Assembly: GCA_036362985.1 (NCBI GenBank)
Contig: JAYGXS010000003.1
Location: 69,141,522 to 69,205,521, forward strand
Origin: Ligula intestinalis
Lineage: Eukaryota; Platyhelminthes; Cestoda; Diphyllobothriidea; Diphyllobothriidae
Direction of reading: 5' to 3'
DNA length: 64,000 nucleotides
The notes under the pieces: model-generated
Databases searched by the model: none
Told to the model about the DNA's origin: nothing
The model's input: only the letters and a program-made list of their open reading frames with translations
In this document: piece after piece, positions 46,456 through 58,400 of the stretch
Layout: every line of letters begins with the position of its first letter
Position numbering within the stretch: the stretch's first letter is position 1
Translations under genes and position numbers: made by a program

Positions 46456-47001
46456 GTAAGTCAAATATGTACTTTATTTCAAAGCTAATAGTGCCAGCAT
46501 CAAGGAACGAAAATGTTTGATACGTTTTTTCATTTACATTTGATTTTGATATTGACAGGACACTCTATTTAATATCGTCAAAATTTAATAGAATATTTGG
46601 AGATATATATATGTATACCCAACACGTACGTTTTTCACAAGCATCTTTTACCAGGGTTTCAACGTTGAGCATATATTTGTGTATTTAGTTGGTATCAGTA
46701 AAAAGACGTAAGCAAATCAGTTGCCCAGCTCAAAATGAAAACTGCTGCAATACGTATCGAGAAAGAAACTTTTGTTTAGTTTATGAAATATCTATATTTT
46801 AAAGGAAATTTTCCTACGTCCAATTTTATAAATTTTGACCAGAAGTACTGTTTACAGGAGACTGTAATTTCATTGCATACTAATGCGTGATAAGAAGTGT
46901 GAGTGGGGCTTATTATATTAGAAATTCATAAATTTGCGGACCATGAAAACGGCTTCGAATCACTCCAGGTAATTAGGTCATTTTTCTGATAATTTTATCA
47001 G
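46456..47001 (+). other. intron H'-I' of copy 2
   Basis: AT-rich, 546 bases, against 3.6 kb in copy 1; the TE patch of copy 1 (23.5-26.4 kb) is absent. Confidence 0.5.
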
Positions 47002-47158
47002 GCAGCATGTTGGAGCAAACGATCGTCTCGAAGTCCGACAGGATAATTTCAGCATTAGAGAATATAAAGATGAGGCAAGGACGTCTGATAATAACGATAT
47101 GATCTCGGAACAAGGAGTCGATAGAAGTTAACTTCATAAGAGTACTCAAACTGAACGC
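47002..47158 (+). pseudogene. copy 2 exon I' with a stop
   Basis: Acceptor ttatcag, donor gtgagt. Reads QHVGANDRLEVRQDNFSIRE then ARTSDNNDMISEQGVDRS, TAA at 47129-47131. Parallel to exon I of copy 1. Confidence 0.85.
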
Positions 47159-47984
47159 GTGAGTTCATAGCCTTCAATTACACACAATTATACCAAAATA
47201 AAAACATCAGACGTCATTGAGGCTAAACGTGATTTAGCGTTTGTGTGAATTAGCGGTATTGAAATATTTGGTCGTTTGTTTTATAATTGCCCCTAACATT
47301 TTAACGTCGCCTAATAGTTTATATTTTGGTGCATATGCTCGTTAATGAATAAGGGAGGTTATTCTCTTTCAATACGATTGTTTTTTCTGTTCAAGAGTAT
47401 CTACTAAACACTTCTTCCATAGTTGTGCAAATATAATTTTACCTTAAAATCAATCACAAAGCACTATAAAGAAAACTTTTTTTCTTCACGAGAACAACGT
47501 TTGTGTGTATGATGCATTTTAGTTAATTTGATATTAACGAATGTGAGTTGATATTGCTTTTGTCGCATTTTTCTTTGCTTAATTTACTAAGGAAGAGAGA
47601 ATTTTAAGGGAAAGCTTTTATTTACAAGCACCTTAACTTACTTAGATGCTAGGGGCAGTTCACAGCTACACTGAACCAAAATAATATTTCATGCACGGAG
47701 ATCAAACATAAAAGCTTGCTGTTCCGACGGGACATCTTTAAAGGGATATTTTGCAGCATGACGACAAACAAAATGTATATATGCAGAAGTTTTAGTAGGT
47801 ACATACACAAGAAAAACCCCCGAAAACTTCTTTTTTAACGAAGGTGATGCAGGAGTCAAGCCCATCATAGCTACAGGCTCTGCACTTGGTGTTTCAAAGG
47901 TCGGTGAATCGGAAATGAGAATGCCCTATGTTTGTGGCATGTAAGACACAAATTGTCAGTCGGATAGTTTAGTTCTTAAATGGT

Positions 47985-48790
47985 TCGCGGGATAGAGGAG
48001 GGGGTTTAATTAGTTATCTTGGTGTTCCCTCGTCTTACGCATGCGGGTTCTAGCCTGTTGGTGGCGTTAGGTCCGGCAAGCAGGGAGGAAGGTATGGTCT
48101 CAGTGTCGGCGTGCGTAGTTGGTGGGGGCGTCGGTTCTGACGACACGGTGTTCACTGAGTTAGTAGGCCAAGGTAAGCAGACAGCGGCCACTAGTGTCTT
48201 TTGACAGCAGACAGGGGGCTTTGCTAAACGGATTACGACTACTTTGGCTGTGGCGAGTACCCGTTTGCGCAGACCTCCAGAATAGTGTATCAAGCCTGGT
48301 ATATAACTTTAAAGGCCTCGCTCGCGTCAATTTGGTTGTTTGTATCGATGAAGTGTGTGAGAATTGAACTTGAAATCGATCAATTTTCTCGCCTGCTAAG
48401 CCAAGCAGGTATATGTTCGCGCATTCTCTTTTCTAGGAGTCGCGTTGTTATGCCAATAAAGCCCGCCACACAGGAGCAGATGAATGAATTAATGCACATA
48501 GATGTGGCTTGCAACGGTAGTTGGTCTTTACACCCCATCCGTAAAGGGAGCAGTTGGTGAAGAATACGCGTAGATTTACAACTGGGACGGCACTTCTGAC
48601 TGCTACCCTTAGACGTCGCCTAACTAGTTCACTTGCTGCGTTTTCAAGAAAAGGCAGTCTTGTGATAAATATTTCTTTTCTGCCAGAAAAACACAGATAT
48701 TCTAGAATTTTATCGTACTCAAAGGCTCGCCTGACTGGTTATGTTTTAAGTAGCATAAAATTGCTGCTCATGCTCTTAGGTTAAAAAATT
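47985..48790 (-). mobile_element. Penelope-like element, GIY-YIG part, decayed
   Basis: Minus strand: frame 48293-48006 reads HYSGGLRKRVLATAKVVVIR and KPPVCCQKTLVAAVCLPWP, the end of a PLE GIY-YIG protein. Upstream (48560-48300) SSPTAPFTDGV...CGGLYWHNN...HTLHRYKQPN is a stop-ridden endonuclease core. It lies in the I'-J' intron of copy 2, antisense to it, and ends at the purine-rich 3' region near 47990. Confidence 0.75.
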
Positions 48791-48989
48791 AGAACAGTTT
48801 TAGAGTTTGTGTAGCTGATTTACTTAAAACTCTTTCATTCTTTTAAGTATTACTCAAGTAGGCATTTCGCGTATAGGTGCAATTTTGGTGCTTTTTTGTT
48901 TGGGAATTTTTATATTTAAAAATTTTGCTAACATTTTAACGTGGAAAGAGAACAAAAATAATTGGCAAAATACACTAATTTCTTATTCA

Positions 48990-49283
48990 CCTCAACCAAA
49001 TAATTAAATTTATTGAGTATAACATTTTGAGTAAATGACAGAAAGCCTTAGAAGCCGCAAAGGAATGCATATAATTTCGTGAATATGCGACAATTGCCAC
49101 AGAACGCCTTGAAGCCTCGGCGAGTAAGCAGGCTTCATTTCGTTTCCTCCATGAAATGCTCGGCTGGACCAACTTGAATGTGAATAAAATGTCTTTTGAA
49201 ATAAAGAAAGTAGAAACGTACCTAAAATAAATATTTTACATAAACAGATGCTTTCCTAACGGTGCATCTTTATTTGCATTTAG
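48990..49283 (+). other. block conserved between copies 2 and 3 upstream of exon J
   Basis: Resembles the reverse complement of 54441-54700: ...gacag|aaagccttagaagc..aaaggaatgcata..., then gaagc..cg..agta.gca, and the cctaa....catctttatttt.catttag acceptor. Could be an extra exon or simply conserved intron; the frames disagree between copies. Confidence 0.5.
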
Positions 49284-49440
49284 GTTGCCGAAATCAAGAG
49301 ACCCTCTTTGTGAACCGAGTAAAAATGCTTTAAATCCTCTTTGGACACGAGCAAAGGCAACTTATATCGCGAAAACAAACACACCACCGGATGCCCCAGC
49401 TCCCCCTACTTACCCTTTTTCTGTAGACGCCGCAAAATAG
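49284..49440 (+). pseudogene. copy 2 exon J'
   Basis: Acceptor tttgcatttag. Reads LPKSRDPLCEPSKNALNPLW, TRAKATYIAKTNTPPDAPAP and PTYPF, up to TAG at 49438. In copy 1 the frame stops after 14 residues, in copy 3 after 9, so the tail beyond LPKS is probably not selected. Confidence 0.65.
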
Positions 49441-52400
49441 ATTCCTGTGCAGTGCGACCCGGATTTAACAACTAAAAGCGGCAAATAAATCCTTTTTTCC
49501 AGTTCCCATGTACTGAAATTCCGCTAATCTGACATTTTCACCTTTCAGCATCGGCAAACCGTAAAACTGTTGCTATAATTTCTTCTTGGCTTAACATTGT
49601 TTTGAAAGATGGCTAAAATTATTTGTTTGGTGATAAATAAAATATGTTCTGAAACACGTGATTATTTGACCAAACTTTAAAAAAACCGAACTGTGGAAGA
49701 TTCATTTGAAGTCAGTTACAAGACAAATGCTTGCTGTCCTTGCAATAAGTACACTGACAATCAAGTTATAAATACACATTGAAATGTCCTTTGCCTAATT
49801 CATACCTGCACTGCAGAAAATATGAAAGGCCAGAACAAATTTGGCCTGATTTCATAAAACGCTTCACCAGAAAAGTTTGTTTTAAACTATCTTTATATAA
49901 AGTAGGGTATATTCAAAATGGTTCGTTTAGAGCACGGGAAAGTATTTGTATCACAAAACATACCAAAAGACGTAAATTAGCTTTATTTTTTCAGTAAAAA
50001 TCCACAAATTTTGTTACTATGTTTCCGATTTAAGAAAAGGCTTAATTAATGTTATTATATCGATTTTCCCAAGCTATTTTAGTCATGCTGNNNNNNNNNN
50101 TATTTTAGTCATGCTGGGATGCTTGCTTTTAAACAAACATTGAAAAAAATTGTTGAAAAAGTCTACCATCTTCCAGTTGAAGAAAAGGTTGGTTTAGTTT
50201 TATAGTTAAGCTCTAAAAGGTTGAATAATGCTGAAAAATATCAGCTTCTACACTTCCATTCAATATATTTGATTCATACACGGAATAATTCTGTCTTAGA
50301 ATTCAACACATCTTTCTTCACGCTATGACGAAAAGTTCATGTAGTTATCATCTAATTTTGCAATAGATGCAAATAGTGTTGCATACTTTACAGGTTGCAT
50401 TAAGTAATTGATAGATATGGTTAATATGCGTCAATATTGTTACGGTCTTAAGTATACCACTTAAGGATAAACACTTTGAAAACCTAAAGGTAGTCGTTCT
50501 TTAAAGTTTAATTTAAAGAAGACATCAATCTTGATCGAGTAAGTCCATTAAGTGAACCTCTCGCTATTATATTTCTATATTAAATGTTTTAATTTATAAT
50601 GACATCAAATATCAATAAAAGATGCTGACCTTTTAAGCAAACATTGTCGGATTTTGCCTTTCTGCTGACAGATAGGCAGAAGCAAGCTCTTTTTAAACTA
50701 CCACATCCCGACGCGACTAAAGTTTATTCAGCTGAGGCTGCAAGATAATTAATATTGAAACCCTACATAAGTTATTTGCTCGAATAAAAAAGGCATTTCC
50801 TAACATGTATTGACTTTTAATGAGATTAGTTATCGACTGTACATTTTGAGGTCCATTACAGTCTTCACTTGCGTTAAAACTTTCGAACTGCATACTTTTT
50901 ATTTCCTCTGATGCATCTTCACAGATAATTATACGTTGGCTTCAAGCAATTGTCTTGGTGATCGTGGAAATTGTTTATTTGTAAAAATTGGGTGAGAGGC
51001 GGTAACAACCCGCTTAGTAGAACCAAACCTTGCTTTTTTATTTTCAATATTCTTGCCTCAATGTCAACAGAAATTTTAGACATCGCAATAATATTATCAA
51101 AGTATGCTTGGTAATGCTAGTTGACATTATCTTCCGAAAATAGATGAGAACCGCATAGCGTTAGATAAATTAAGACTAGAATTTAGCTTGGGGTTAAGTT
51201 TAAGATCAGGGCTCGTCTTGAGCTTGAAGCTATTTAAATCAAGTTTCTGCTACGGAGGTAGCAACTTTCTGATAACAGACAATAAAAAGGTTTATTGGCA
51301 GTTTTATTTCATTATTTTACAAATATGTCCATCTTGCAAACTTTCACATAAAACTTCGTTAAAAATCACAGGAGGCTTGCATGTCGTCTTCTTCTTTCAT
51401 ATTTTGATGTGTGAGGCAAGAACTTGCCTGACGGCATCTATAAAACTATATCCGTCTTAAGAGAAGTAAATGCACACAATAAAATACTCGGGAGAAGTAG
51501 CTGGACTCTAAACATGGTAAAGTATTGCTGGCTGATGATGACTTATAACACAGAAATGGCCATTTGTGTGTCCCTTCTCATTGGTGGCTATTTTTGTGCC
51601 TACAATCTTTCAGTTAAGTTTGAGCTGTATATGTTTGCAGATTCACAATCAAATACTCCAGCAGATATTCATTCACACTTTGCTTTTATTATTCGACAGA
51701 AACACATGGCTACGTTCGTTTTTTGGGCTTCCTTGCATTTTATTCAAACCCGTCAAATAAAAATTTAATACAGAAGGCAGTCTTTCTTTGAAATTATCCC
51801 TTGCGGAAAAGGCGGTAATTGAAACTGGTTTAGGCAGCAACCTTGATTATCGATCGGCCCTAGTCAGTTGGGTTTTATATTTATAATCGCTGAAGCACAC
51901 CATTACGCCCGTTTTTACTGCACAAAACGCTGCCTGGTGTTAGGAGACAAAAAAAGTAAATGCAAAGGAAAATGATATGATCGTTGCTTACTTATCGCTT
52001 CTGGCCGGTCATCCATAGGGCAATTTGTCAACGAAATGGCTCACGGTTTTAAGCCTACAAAATTTGTTGCAGTTTCTTACTTGTTAAAAGTAGTTCCAAA
52101 TTTTATACTCTGCATGTTGAGGTCGGGTGTACTAACGATTAAATCAAAGAGTTCCAAAAGAAGATTCGGTTTAGTGCAGACAAACCGCTCCCCATCCCGC
52201 ATGACAGGCGACTTTGCGCTACCTTCCAGACGTTTAACTATTTTCGTGTTCCAGTCTTATTTCTAACACTGACCCCAACCCATTTAGGAGTCAGTAGAAT
52301 GACACCTGCTATAAGGGTTATTTAGTTCCATGTCCTACCGTATACTCGGGCTGAACTTACTACGTTTTACAGATGTCTACTTTTGGCAAGCCTATTGATA

Positions 52401-54289
52401 TTCAGAAGAGCTAATTATTGAACAGATACTGCTATAGACGTTTTTCGGGCAGTGCGGAACTGATTAGTTTTGTAAGACAAGGTAATCTCTAACTTATTCG
52501 AATCGAACGTAGATTTTGGGCATTAACATTTAAATGGGGGAAATGTTTAATGCCATACGTTCTAACAATATGACAGCTTTATGCTAATTTACTGCAATTT
52601 GTGGCAATCCGGTGGTTCAAGGCTTTGGCAAAGTTTTGGCTACCTATCTTTTAGTAGCTAGAAATGTCATTATAATGAAGGTAAGTGCTGGTTCTTTTCG
52701 TCTGTTTTGGTCCATTGTCATTTTTCTTTTAACGTAAGGAACAATTAAGGTGTGTTGACATTTGCGCTTATAAAAAGGTGATTAAAAATTACCTTGCCGT
52801 GAAAATTCGATCAGCACACATAAGCTTGTCAGTTATCTTTGTATTCATGGGCTGTTTGGCTCGCAATATTAAACACCACAGATTTCAAAGCCACACCCAT
52901 TAGACCCCTTATTCCATCAGTCTCGTGAGACAGCAGAATGGTGTTAGAAAGAGCCAAGGCCTACTACACAAGGTAGTTTTTTCCCCTTAATATTAACAAA
53001 AAGCCATTTTCAACTGGTTACCTTTGTTAGTAAAAAACGTGGGGTAATTAAAACTCTGTTGGGCGAAAAACACGTGCGCCACTTGGCTTTACCACGTTTT
53101 GTTGACAGCAGGCCTTCATCTTTTAAAAAATAAGAAAGTGTTACACAACATAGAAGTAATTTTCTCCGATTATATACCACCGTTTTAAAGGTTGTTGCGT
53201 GTAATAAGCCCTATTTAACGAAGTCGCCTGAATCATTTTATTCTTAGAAATAAATAATATTGTACAACGTGTCAAACAGTTTTTGAAGCTCTTTTAACCC
53301 TCCTCGATGCGAAGTATTTGCAAGATTACCTGATAACTTTGATAAAACATTTAGGTACACAATACACTTCTTGATGATAGATGCATATATGAAGCCAAAG
53401 ACCCTATTAATTCATAAATTCACATTTGACCCGTGCATATAAAGAGGTTGAATTTATACGCATAGGCGTTGTGAGCCTTGTGCACTTTCCCTCTGTTCAT
53501 TATTTTGCCGGTCATTTTTAGATTTCTCTAAAGCCGAACCAAATTTACTTTTCTCAAATATTAAGAAGATTTGAATAATATTTCTGCATGCAATGTTTAA
53601 GTTTTTGTATTTTTCAATGCTTATTTTACCGTCTTAAATTTAATGATGCAGTTATTTGAGCCACGCTTAGGCTTCGCCTGTTGAACAAACGGACGAGAAC
53701 TTGCAGCTACAAATTTCGCTTTGTTAGCATCCCTCATGATGCAGGAAATTATCGCCCCTGGAACTAAACGGAGCCATATCAAACTCGGAGCTTAGAGGAA
53801 GAAGGTAATTGACCGCATTTTTTACTTTGACTCGCTTCTAATATAAATATACAGGTATTATATGAACAATAAATATTTCCGTGAGGGTATTTTAATCTTG
53901 ATTGTTAACTTATTTTTTGCAAAGACAGGAAGAAATGGTCTAGATAATTAATTTGAATCCTTCTTCCACCAATCAGATTTCTTAATAACAAGTGAGTTAT
54001 CTTCGTTGTTTTAAAGTATTCATTCAATTTTTCACGTGTTTCAGAAACTATTTCAATTAATTTTAAACTGTGATTTTGAGTTATCATAATCAATACTTAC
54101 CAAACCAGAAATTACAACGATGAAAAAAGCAAAGCAAGTTAATGAATGAAGTGAAATTTTGAAGAATTTGCCAACACTGGAACGTGGAAAATTTCAACAA
54201 CCGAAACGTTAACATCCAGGAATGGTAAATTGGGATGCATTCACTGCTTGGATATGTTAAATCCGTCTCGCGCTACAGGAGACCTATTT
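49441..54289. other. intergenic between convergent copies 2 and 3
   Basis: AT-rich, no gene recognised. Holds the N gap at 50091-50100. Bases 53190-53310 are the reverse complement-like partner of 30010-30110. The frames at 51188-51768 (+), 52036-52266 (+) and 53905-54093 (-) show no family features. Confidence 0.5.
50091..50100. other. 10-N assembly gap with 16-base flanking overlap
   Basis: The 16 bases before the Ns (50075-50090) and after them (50101-50116) are identical: tattttagtcatgctg. The two contig ends probably overlap. Confidence 0.9.
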
Positions 54290-54440
54290 TGTGACATCTT
54301 GAGCAAAAAATAAGCAAGGGGAGCTAGGGCATCCGGCTGTGCGCTTTCGTTTTCACGAAATAATTTGCCTTGAATCGGATCCCTAAGGGTAGAATTATTG
54401 AGTCTCCGGTTAACGAAAAGGGTCTTTTGACTGTGGCAAC
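54290..54440 (-). pseudogene. copy 3 exon J''
   Basis: The minus strand after acceptor cgtttag reads LPQSKDPFR then TAA. The following non-coding bases (gtgaaaacgaaagcgcac...gatgccctagctcccc) still match copies 1 and 2. Confidence 0.7.
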
Positions 54441-55589
54441 CTAAACGAAAATAAAGATGTATGATTAGGAAATGGTCTTTTTCGTAAAACGTTTACAGTT
54501 TTATGTATGTACCTACTCCCTTGATTTCAGTAGACCTTTTTTTCACAATAAGGTCGTTTCAGCCGAAAGTTGCATGGTGGAGACGCAATAAATGCGTATT
54601 GCGCTTCTTCTTCGCAAAAGTCCGAAAGCTATCTATAGCGCTACGTTTTATGCATTCCTTTACCGCTTTGATGAAGTTTTTAAAGGCTTCTGTAAGTTAC
54701 TCAAAATGTAATCTTCATTGAATTTAGTGATTCTGCTAAGGAGAATAAAAAATGAATGTATTTTGCCAACCCTTCCTGTTTTATGTTCTATTTGAAATTT
54801 TATCGAACATTTTTAAATAATAAAAGCCCCCAAAGCCAAAAAATACATAACTTTGCAACCGCGCACACAATGCCTACTGATATAATATGTACGAGATCAG
54901 AAGAGTTTCAAATAAATAATTGATAGAAAAACTTAAGCTGGTCTGGTTTGTTAACTTTTGACATGATTTACCATCTAGCGCCGCACTTATAACTATCAAG
55001 GTGCCAGATTTTAGAGCAATAAAATTCACGAATATTTTTGCCTTTCTAGCATTTCTGGTTGCAATTCTAGCAAGCCGCAACTGTCAATAAAATTCCTAGG
55101 AGGCTGGCAGTCACAGCTTTCCTTTAAAAGTCACATGCTATTTTTACCGTTTACTACTCGTCCTTAAGCTACCAGACTCGGTGCTTCAGAGTATGCAGCA
55201 CGGCAAATTAAAGACAATTTTTAGACCTTGGCTGCACATACTGTGACTACGTTTGGCCAAGTTAACTGAGCAGTCTCACTGAACATTATTCAACCTGTAA
55301 AGGCCATCTATCGACACCCACACGACCCATGCTTCAATTTCATATTTGCCACGCTTACAACATTTACAGCAGTGTGGATAAGAGTTCTATTGAACCTCTT
55401 ACGCGTCTAAGAACTGTTTCTTTAGAGAAGTACAGCATTTTCATACCCTATTGTTCTTACCGACTCACCAATCTTTTAAACACGAAGGGCAGAGGCTGTA
55501 CGATATGATGGATTTGACACCCATATCCTCTTTATTTACCGAAGTTGTCAGAGGTAATTCAAGTGTATATATCTGCCAAAGATTTTGCA

Positions 55590-56580
55590 GCCTTACACAT
55601 ACACATTGATTTATTATTATGCGCTGTAAAATGTCCCTTCGCGTATGTAAATCTGTAACGGTAAATTCCTATCTTTAAATTTAGTAAATCAAATAATAGG
55701 TTTATTTTCCAGTAGCTGCAAACTGCACCTGGCAAAGTCGTAAGTTTGGCTGTTAAAAAATAATTTTTTTTCTTTTGAATTAACTCACCTTCTGAGCACA
55801 ATATAACGCAGCAAAAATATTCATTAAATGAATATTCACCCCAATCCATTAATTTTAATTTTAGTTAAGCGCACTAAGCACACAAAAGTCGTTCTTGTTA
55901 AGTAAAAATTAATTTTTGCAATGGACTAAACATGATAAAAATAGGAAATTAAGCTGCAGTAGCAATGGAAGAAGTAATAATATATAATAGATTAGTGAGC
56001 AATGTTAGTATTGGCCAGTCAAAAACATCGGACCCTAATAAATACCGCAACTAGAAAGTGTGACCGAGAAAAACCTCCCTAATTCATGAACGAAGTAGTT
56101 GTTGTGTGCATACCAGCTGAAGCTTCTGCAACCCTGCTCATACACATTTGGTTTTGTTGTCAAACGATACAAATAGTCCCCTCACGAGCGTCCTTTTGTA
56201 ACAGTGAGTTGAATTTAGTGAATTAACGCTTGTGTTTAGTTTATTGTAGCTGTCAACTGCACATAGCATCTTAGCACATTTAGATGCTGATAAAGAATAG
56301 GATTATGAAGGCAATATTCACCCAAATTCGTTAATTCCATGTTAATTTAAATGCAATCAACACACAAAATGTGTTCTCGTAACGTAAAAAAGTCTTTGAG
56401 AATGCTTTGAAATTGATCTAAAAAGGAAAGTTGATCTTTGCAGCAATGAAAGAAGTGGAAGTAGATTATCGAGTAGTGAGCAATGTTAGTCTCGGCCAGT
56501 TAAAACCATCGGACTCTACCACATGCCGAAAATAGTAATTTCCAAAGAAAAAAGTATCCTTTATTAATGAGCAGGGATAT
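55590..56580. repeat. diverged tandem duplication, ~480-545 bp period
   Basis: Unit 1 ~55600-56090, unit 2 ~56150-56580. Shared anchors in order: gtccc.tc.cg (55632/56176), gtaacggt/gtaacagt, tagctg.caactgcac, acacaaaa, gagcaatgttagt (55997/56478), ggccagt.aaaa.catcgga.tct. Lies in the intron between I'' and J'' of copy 3; non-coding. Confidence 0.75.
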
Positions 56581-56849
56581 GCGCCAAAAAATAAAACTTT
56601 TAGAAGACGTTAAAATTCACGTTATTTAAATGTTTAACAAATAATTTTCAATTTAGTAACGGAAAACAGTTCTGCCTAGCTGATGGGCTTGCCAGCGGCA
56701 GTGTTGCATTTACGGGCAATTATTCGCACAAACGAAAAAATATTTCCAGACCGCTAAGTCACATTAATGCTTGATAACATTGAGCCTCAATGATTTTAAC
56801 TATTCTAATTTTGGTAGAATATTTTCATAATTGAAGGCTATGGTATCAC

Positions 56850-57003
56850 GCGTTCATTTCGAGCACTGCTGCACTTTTAGTATTTTTAGTTCCCTCGACT
56901 TCCTGTTATACATCGTCAGACATTCTTGTCTTGCCTTCAGATTGCCCAACATTGCCATTATCTTGTTAGCCTTTCCAAGCAATTGGGTTCTTCTATATGC
57001 TCA
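56850..57003 (-). pseudogene. copy 3 exon I''
   Basis: Minus strand after acceptor tttccag: EHIEEPNCLERLTR then TAA in the inherited frame. With a one-base shift it reads on (GKANKIMAMLGNLKARQECL...) to a TGA. DNA similarity to exon I is clear (gaaggc.agacaagaa.gtctga.gatg). Confidence 0.75.
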
Positions 57004-57790
57004 CTGGAAAATGAATTTTGGTTAACGTTAAGGGAGGGCGACCTTAAACAAAAGCTTACAACGAAGTACATTATTGTAATCTCTAGATTGCAATTTAATT
57101 TATGTCTTGGATGTACGTAATGGAAAAGGATTTTTTGATAACGGTGCTACATTTTGCTACGAGTAATCAAGCTGTTTTTAATGCCCAGGTGCAAAATATT
57201 TACATATAATGATCCTTCTGGAGAGATAAAATTATCAGACACATGGGCTACTCATTTCCAGTAATTGAAGGCAGTTGTCTTTCTGATCTGCAAATATATG
57301 GTGCAGTTATATAGGTAGCCCCACTAATACTTCTAATCATCCATAATACTTATAAGAATTGCTGAGTTTTTAGCTGCCCTTGTAATCAAAACACATGTGA
57401 TCCAAATAATGTAAATTTTCTGTAAAACTAAACTATTTGTTAAATTACGAAAACCTTTCTCGTCAGACCGTATGGCAACAGGTTTCGTTTACGGCTGGGC
57501 AAGGAATTTGCTTAAGATCTCTTTTTGGCGCACTTTTATGCACAACTATTTGCTCAAAATTCTTTTGAAGCGTATGTGTTTCTTATATGCTAATACATAT
57601 CTTTAAATATTTTATTTAATCGTGACCATACTTAACAGAGTGTGACCTATGCAACAGCAAATTGAACCCAAAAACCATTTTATGCTTAAAATTTTCGGAA
57701 CTATCCTCCCTGGTTTTGAAATTAGGCTAACGTTACGAATACAATTATAATGAATGACCTAAGGTCAATTTATAAACTGTTTAGTTGCAC
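57004..57790 (-). other. intron H''-I'' of copy 3, left part
   Basis: AT-rich, no gene or repeat recognised. Confidence 0.4.
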
Positions 57791-57799
57791 ACAATTCGT

Positions 57800-58400
57800 C
57801 AATATCAGAAAATACCTTTTTAATTGACAAACGATCCCCCATAGGCTGCAGGGAAGTCCACCTAAGTATCTGCCAGTTCGACGGTCGCTTTCGATGATGT
57901 GCACCACGAGCTTCAACGAGTTGAAACAACGCAGTGAATCCCGCAAAATATGCAGCAAAATAAGACAAAAAATACATCCCTAACTCTCAGCAATCCCACA
58001 CCCAGACACGACTGTCATGAAAGGGCCGGAGATGCGGCAGACTGCAGACGGCTGGCGCGACCACCGCTCAACAGGCGTACCAAAAGCATGTCTCTCTAGG
58101 TAGACTCCTGAATGGTAGCGCCATAAAATCCACATTAAGAATGAGCCATTGAGTCCGACTCCCAACCTACAGACGGCCACTTTACAAAAAAAGAACCACT
58201 GGACCGACTGCAAGAGCCCACTTCATTGGCAATCAGCCAACCCACGGCATTCACGTACCACGATTATTTTAAGTGCATAAAATTGATTGTAGTTAGGTTA
58301 GAAATGCGCTGACGGCTGATCTACGTCTTTCCTCACTGCCAGTAACAGGCCACCGCCTAGCTTTTGGGTCGGCTGATGTGGGATGAGCGCAGCACCTTAG
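57800..58400. other. GC-richer insert of unknown kind
   Basis: Base composition changes at ~57830 and ~58260-58400. Minus-strand frames of 62-77 codons are present, but I recognise no protein. Probably a decayed transposon inside copy 3. Confidence 0.35.

Larger units (their letters stand above)
35555..49440 (+). pseudogene. DUR3-type urea/sodium symporter, copy 2 (degraded)
   Basis: Exons found: 35555-35695 with ATG, 36173-36283, 36429-36639, possibly 38786-38959, then E' 40498-40693, F' 42888-43065, G' 44776-44965, H' 46280-46455, I' 47002-47158 and J' from 49284. No counterpart of exons A-D of copy 1 exists between 38.96 and 40.50 kb, nor of the VGGLxATF region after 36.64 kb. Donors of E' (gtaagt to aagtattt) and F' (gtaag to ttagg, giving an in-frame TAG) are lost; H' has TGA at 46298 and 46373, I' has TAA at 47129. 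Introns are shared with copy 1, so it arose by DNA-level duplication. Its 5' exons show what copy 1 lacks in this window. Confidence 0.8.

Noticed and set aside
51188..52266. Frames of 76-114 codons in the AT-rich interval between copies 2 and 3
   Set aside because: Composition and sequence look random; no conserved motif, no match to the other copies.
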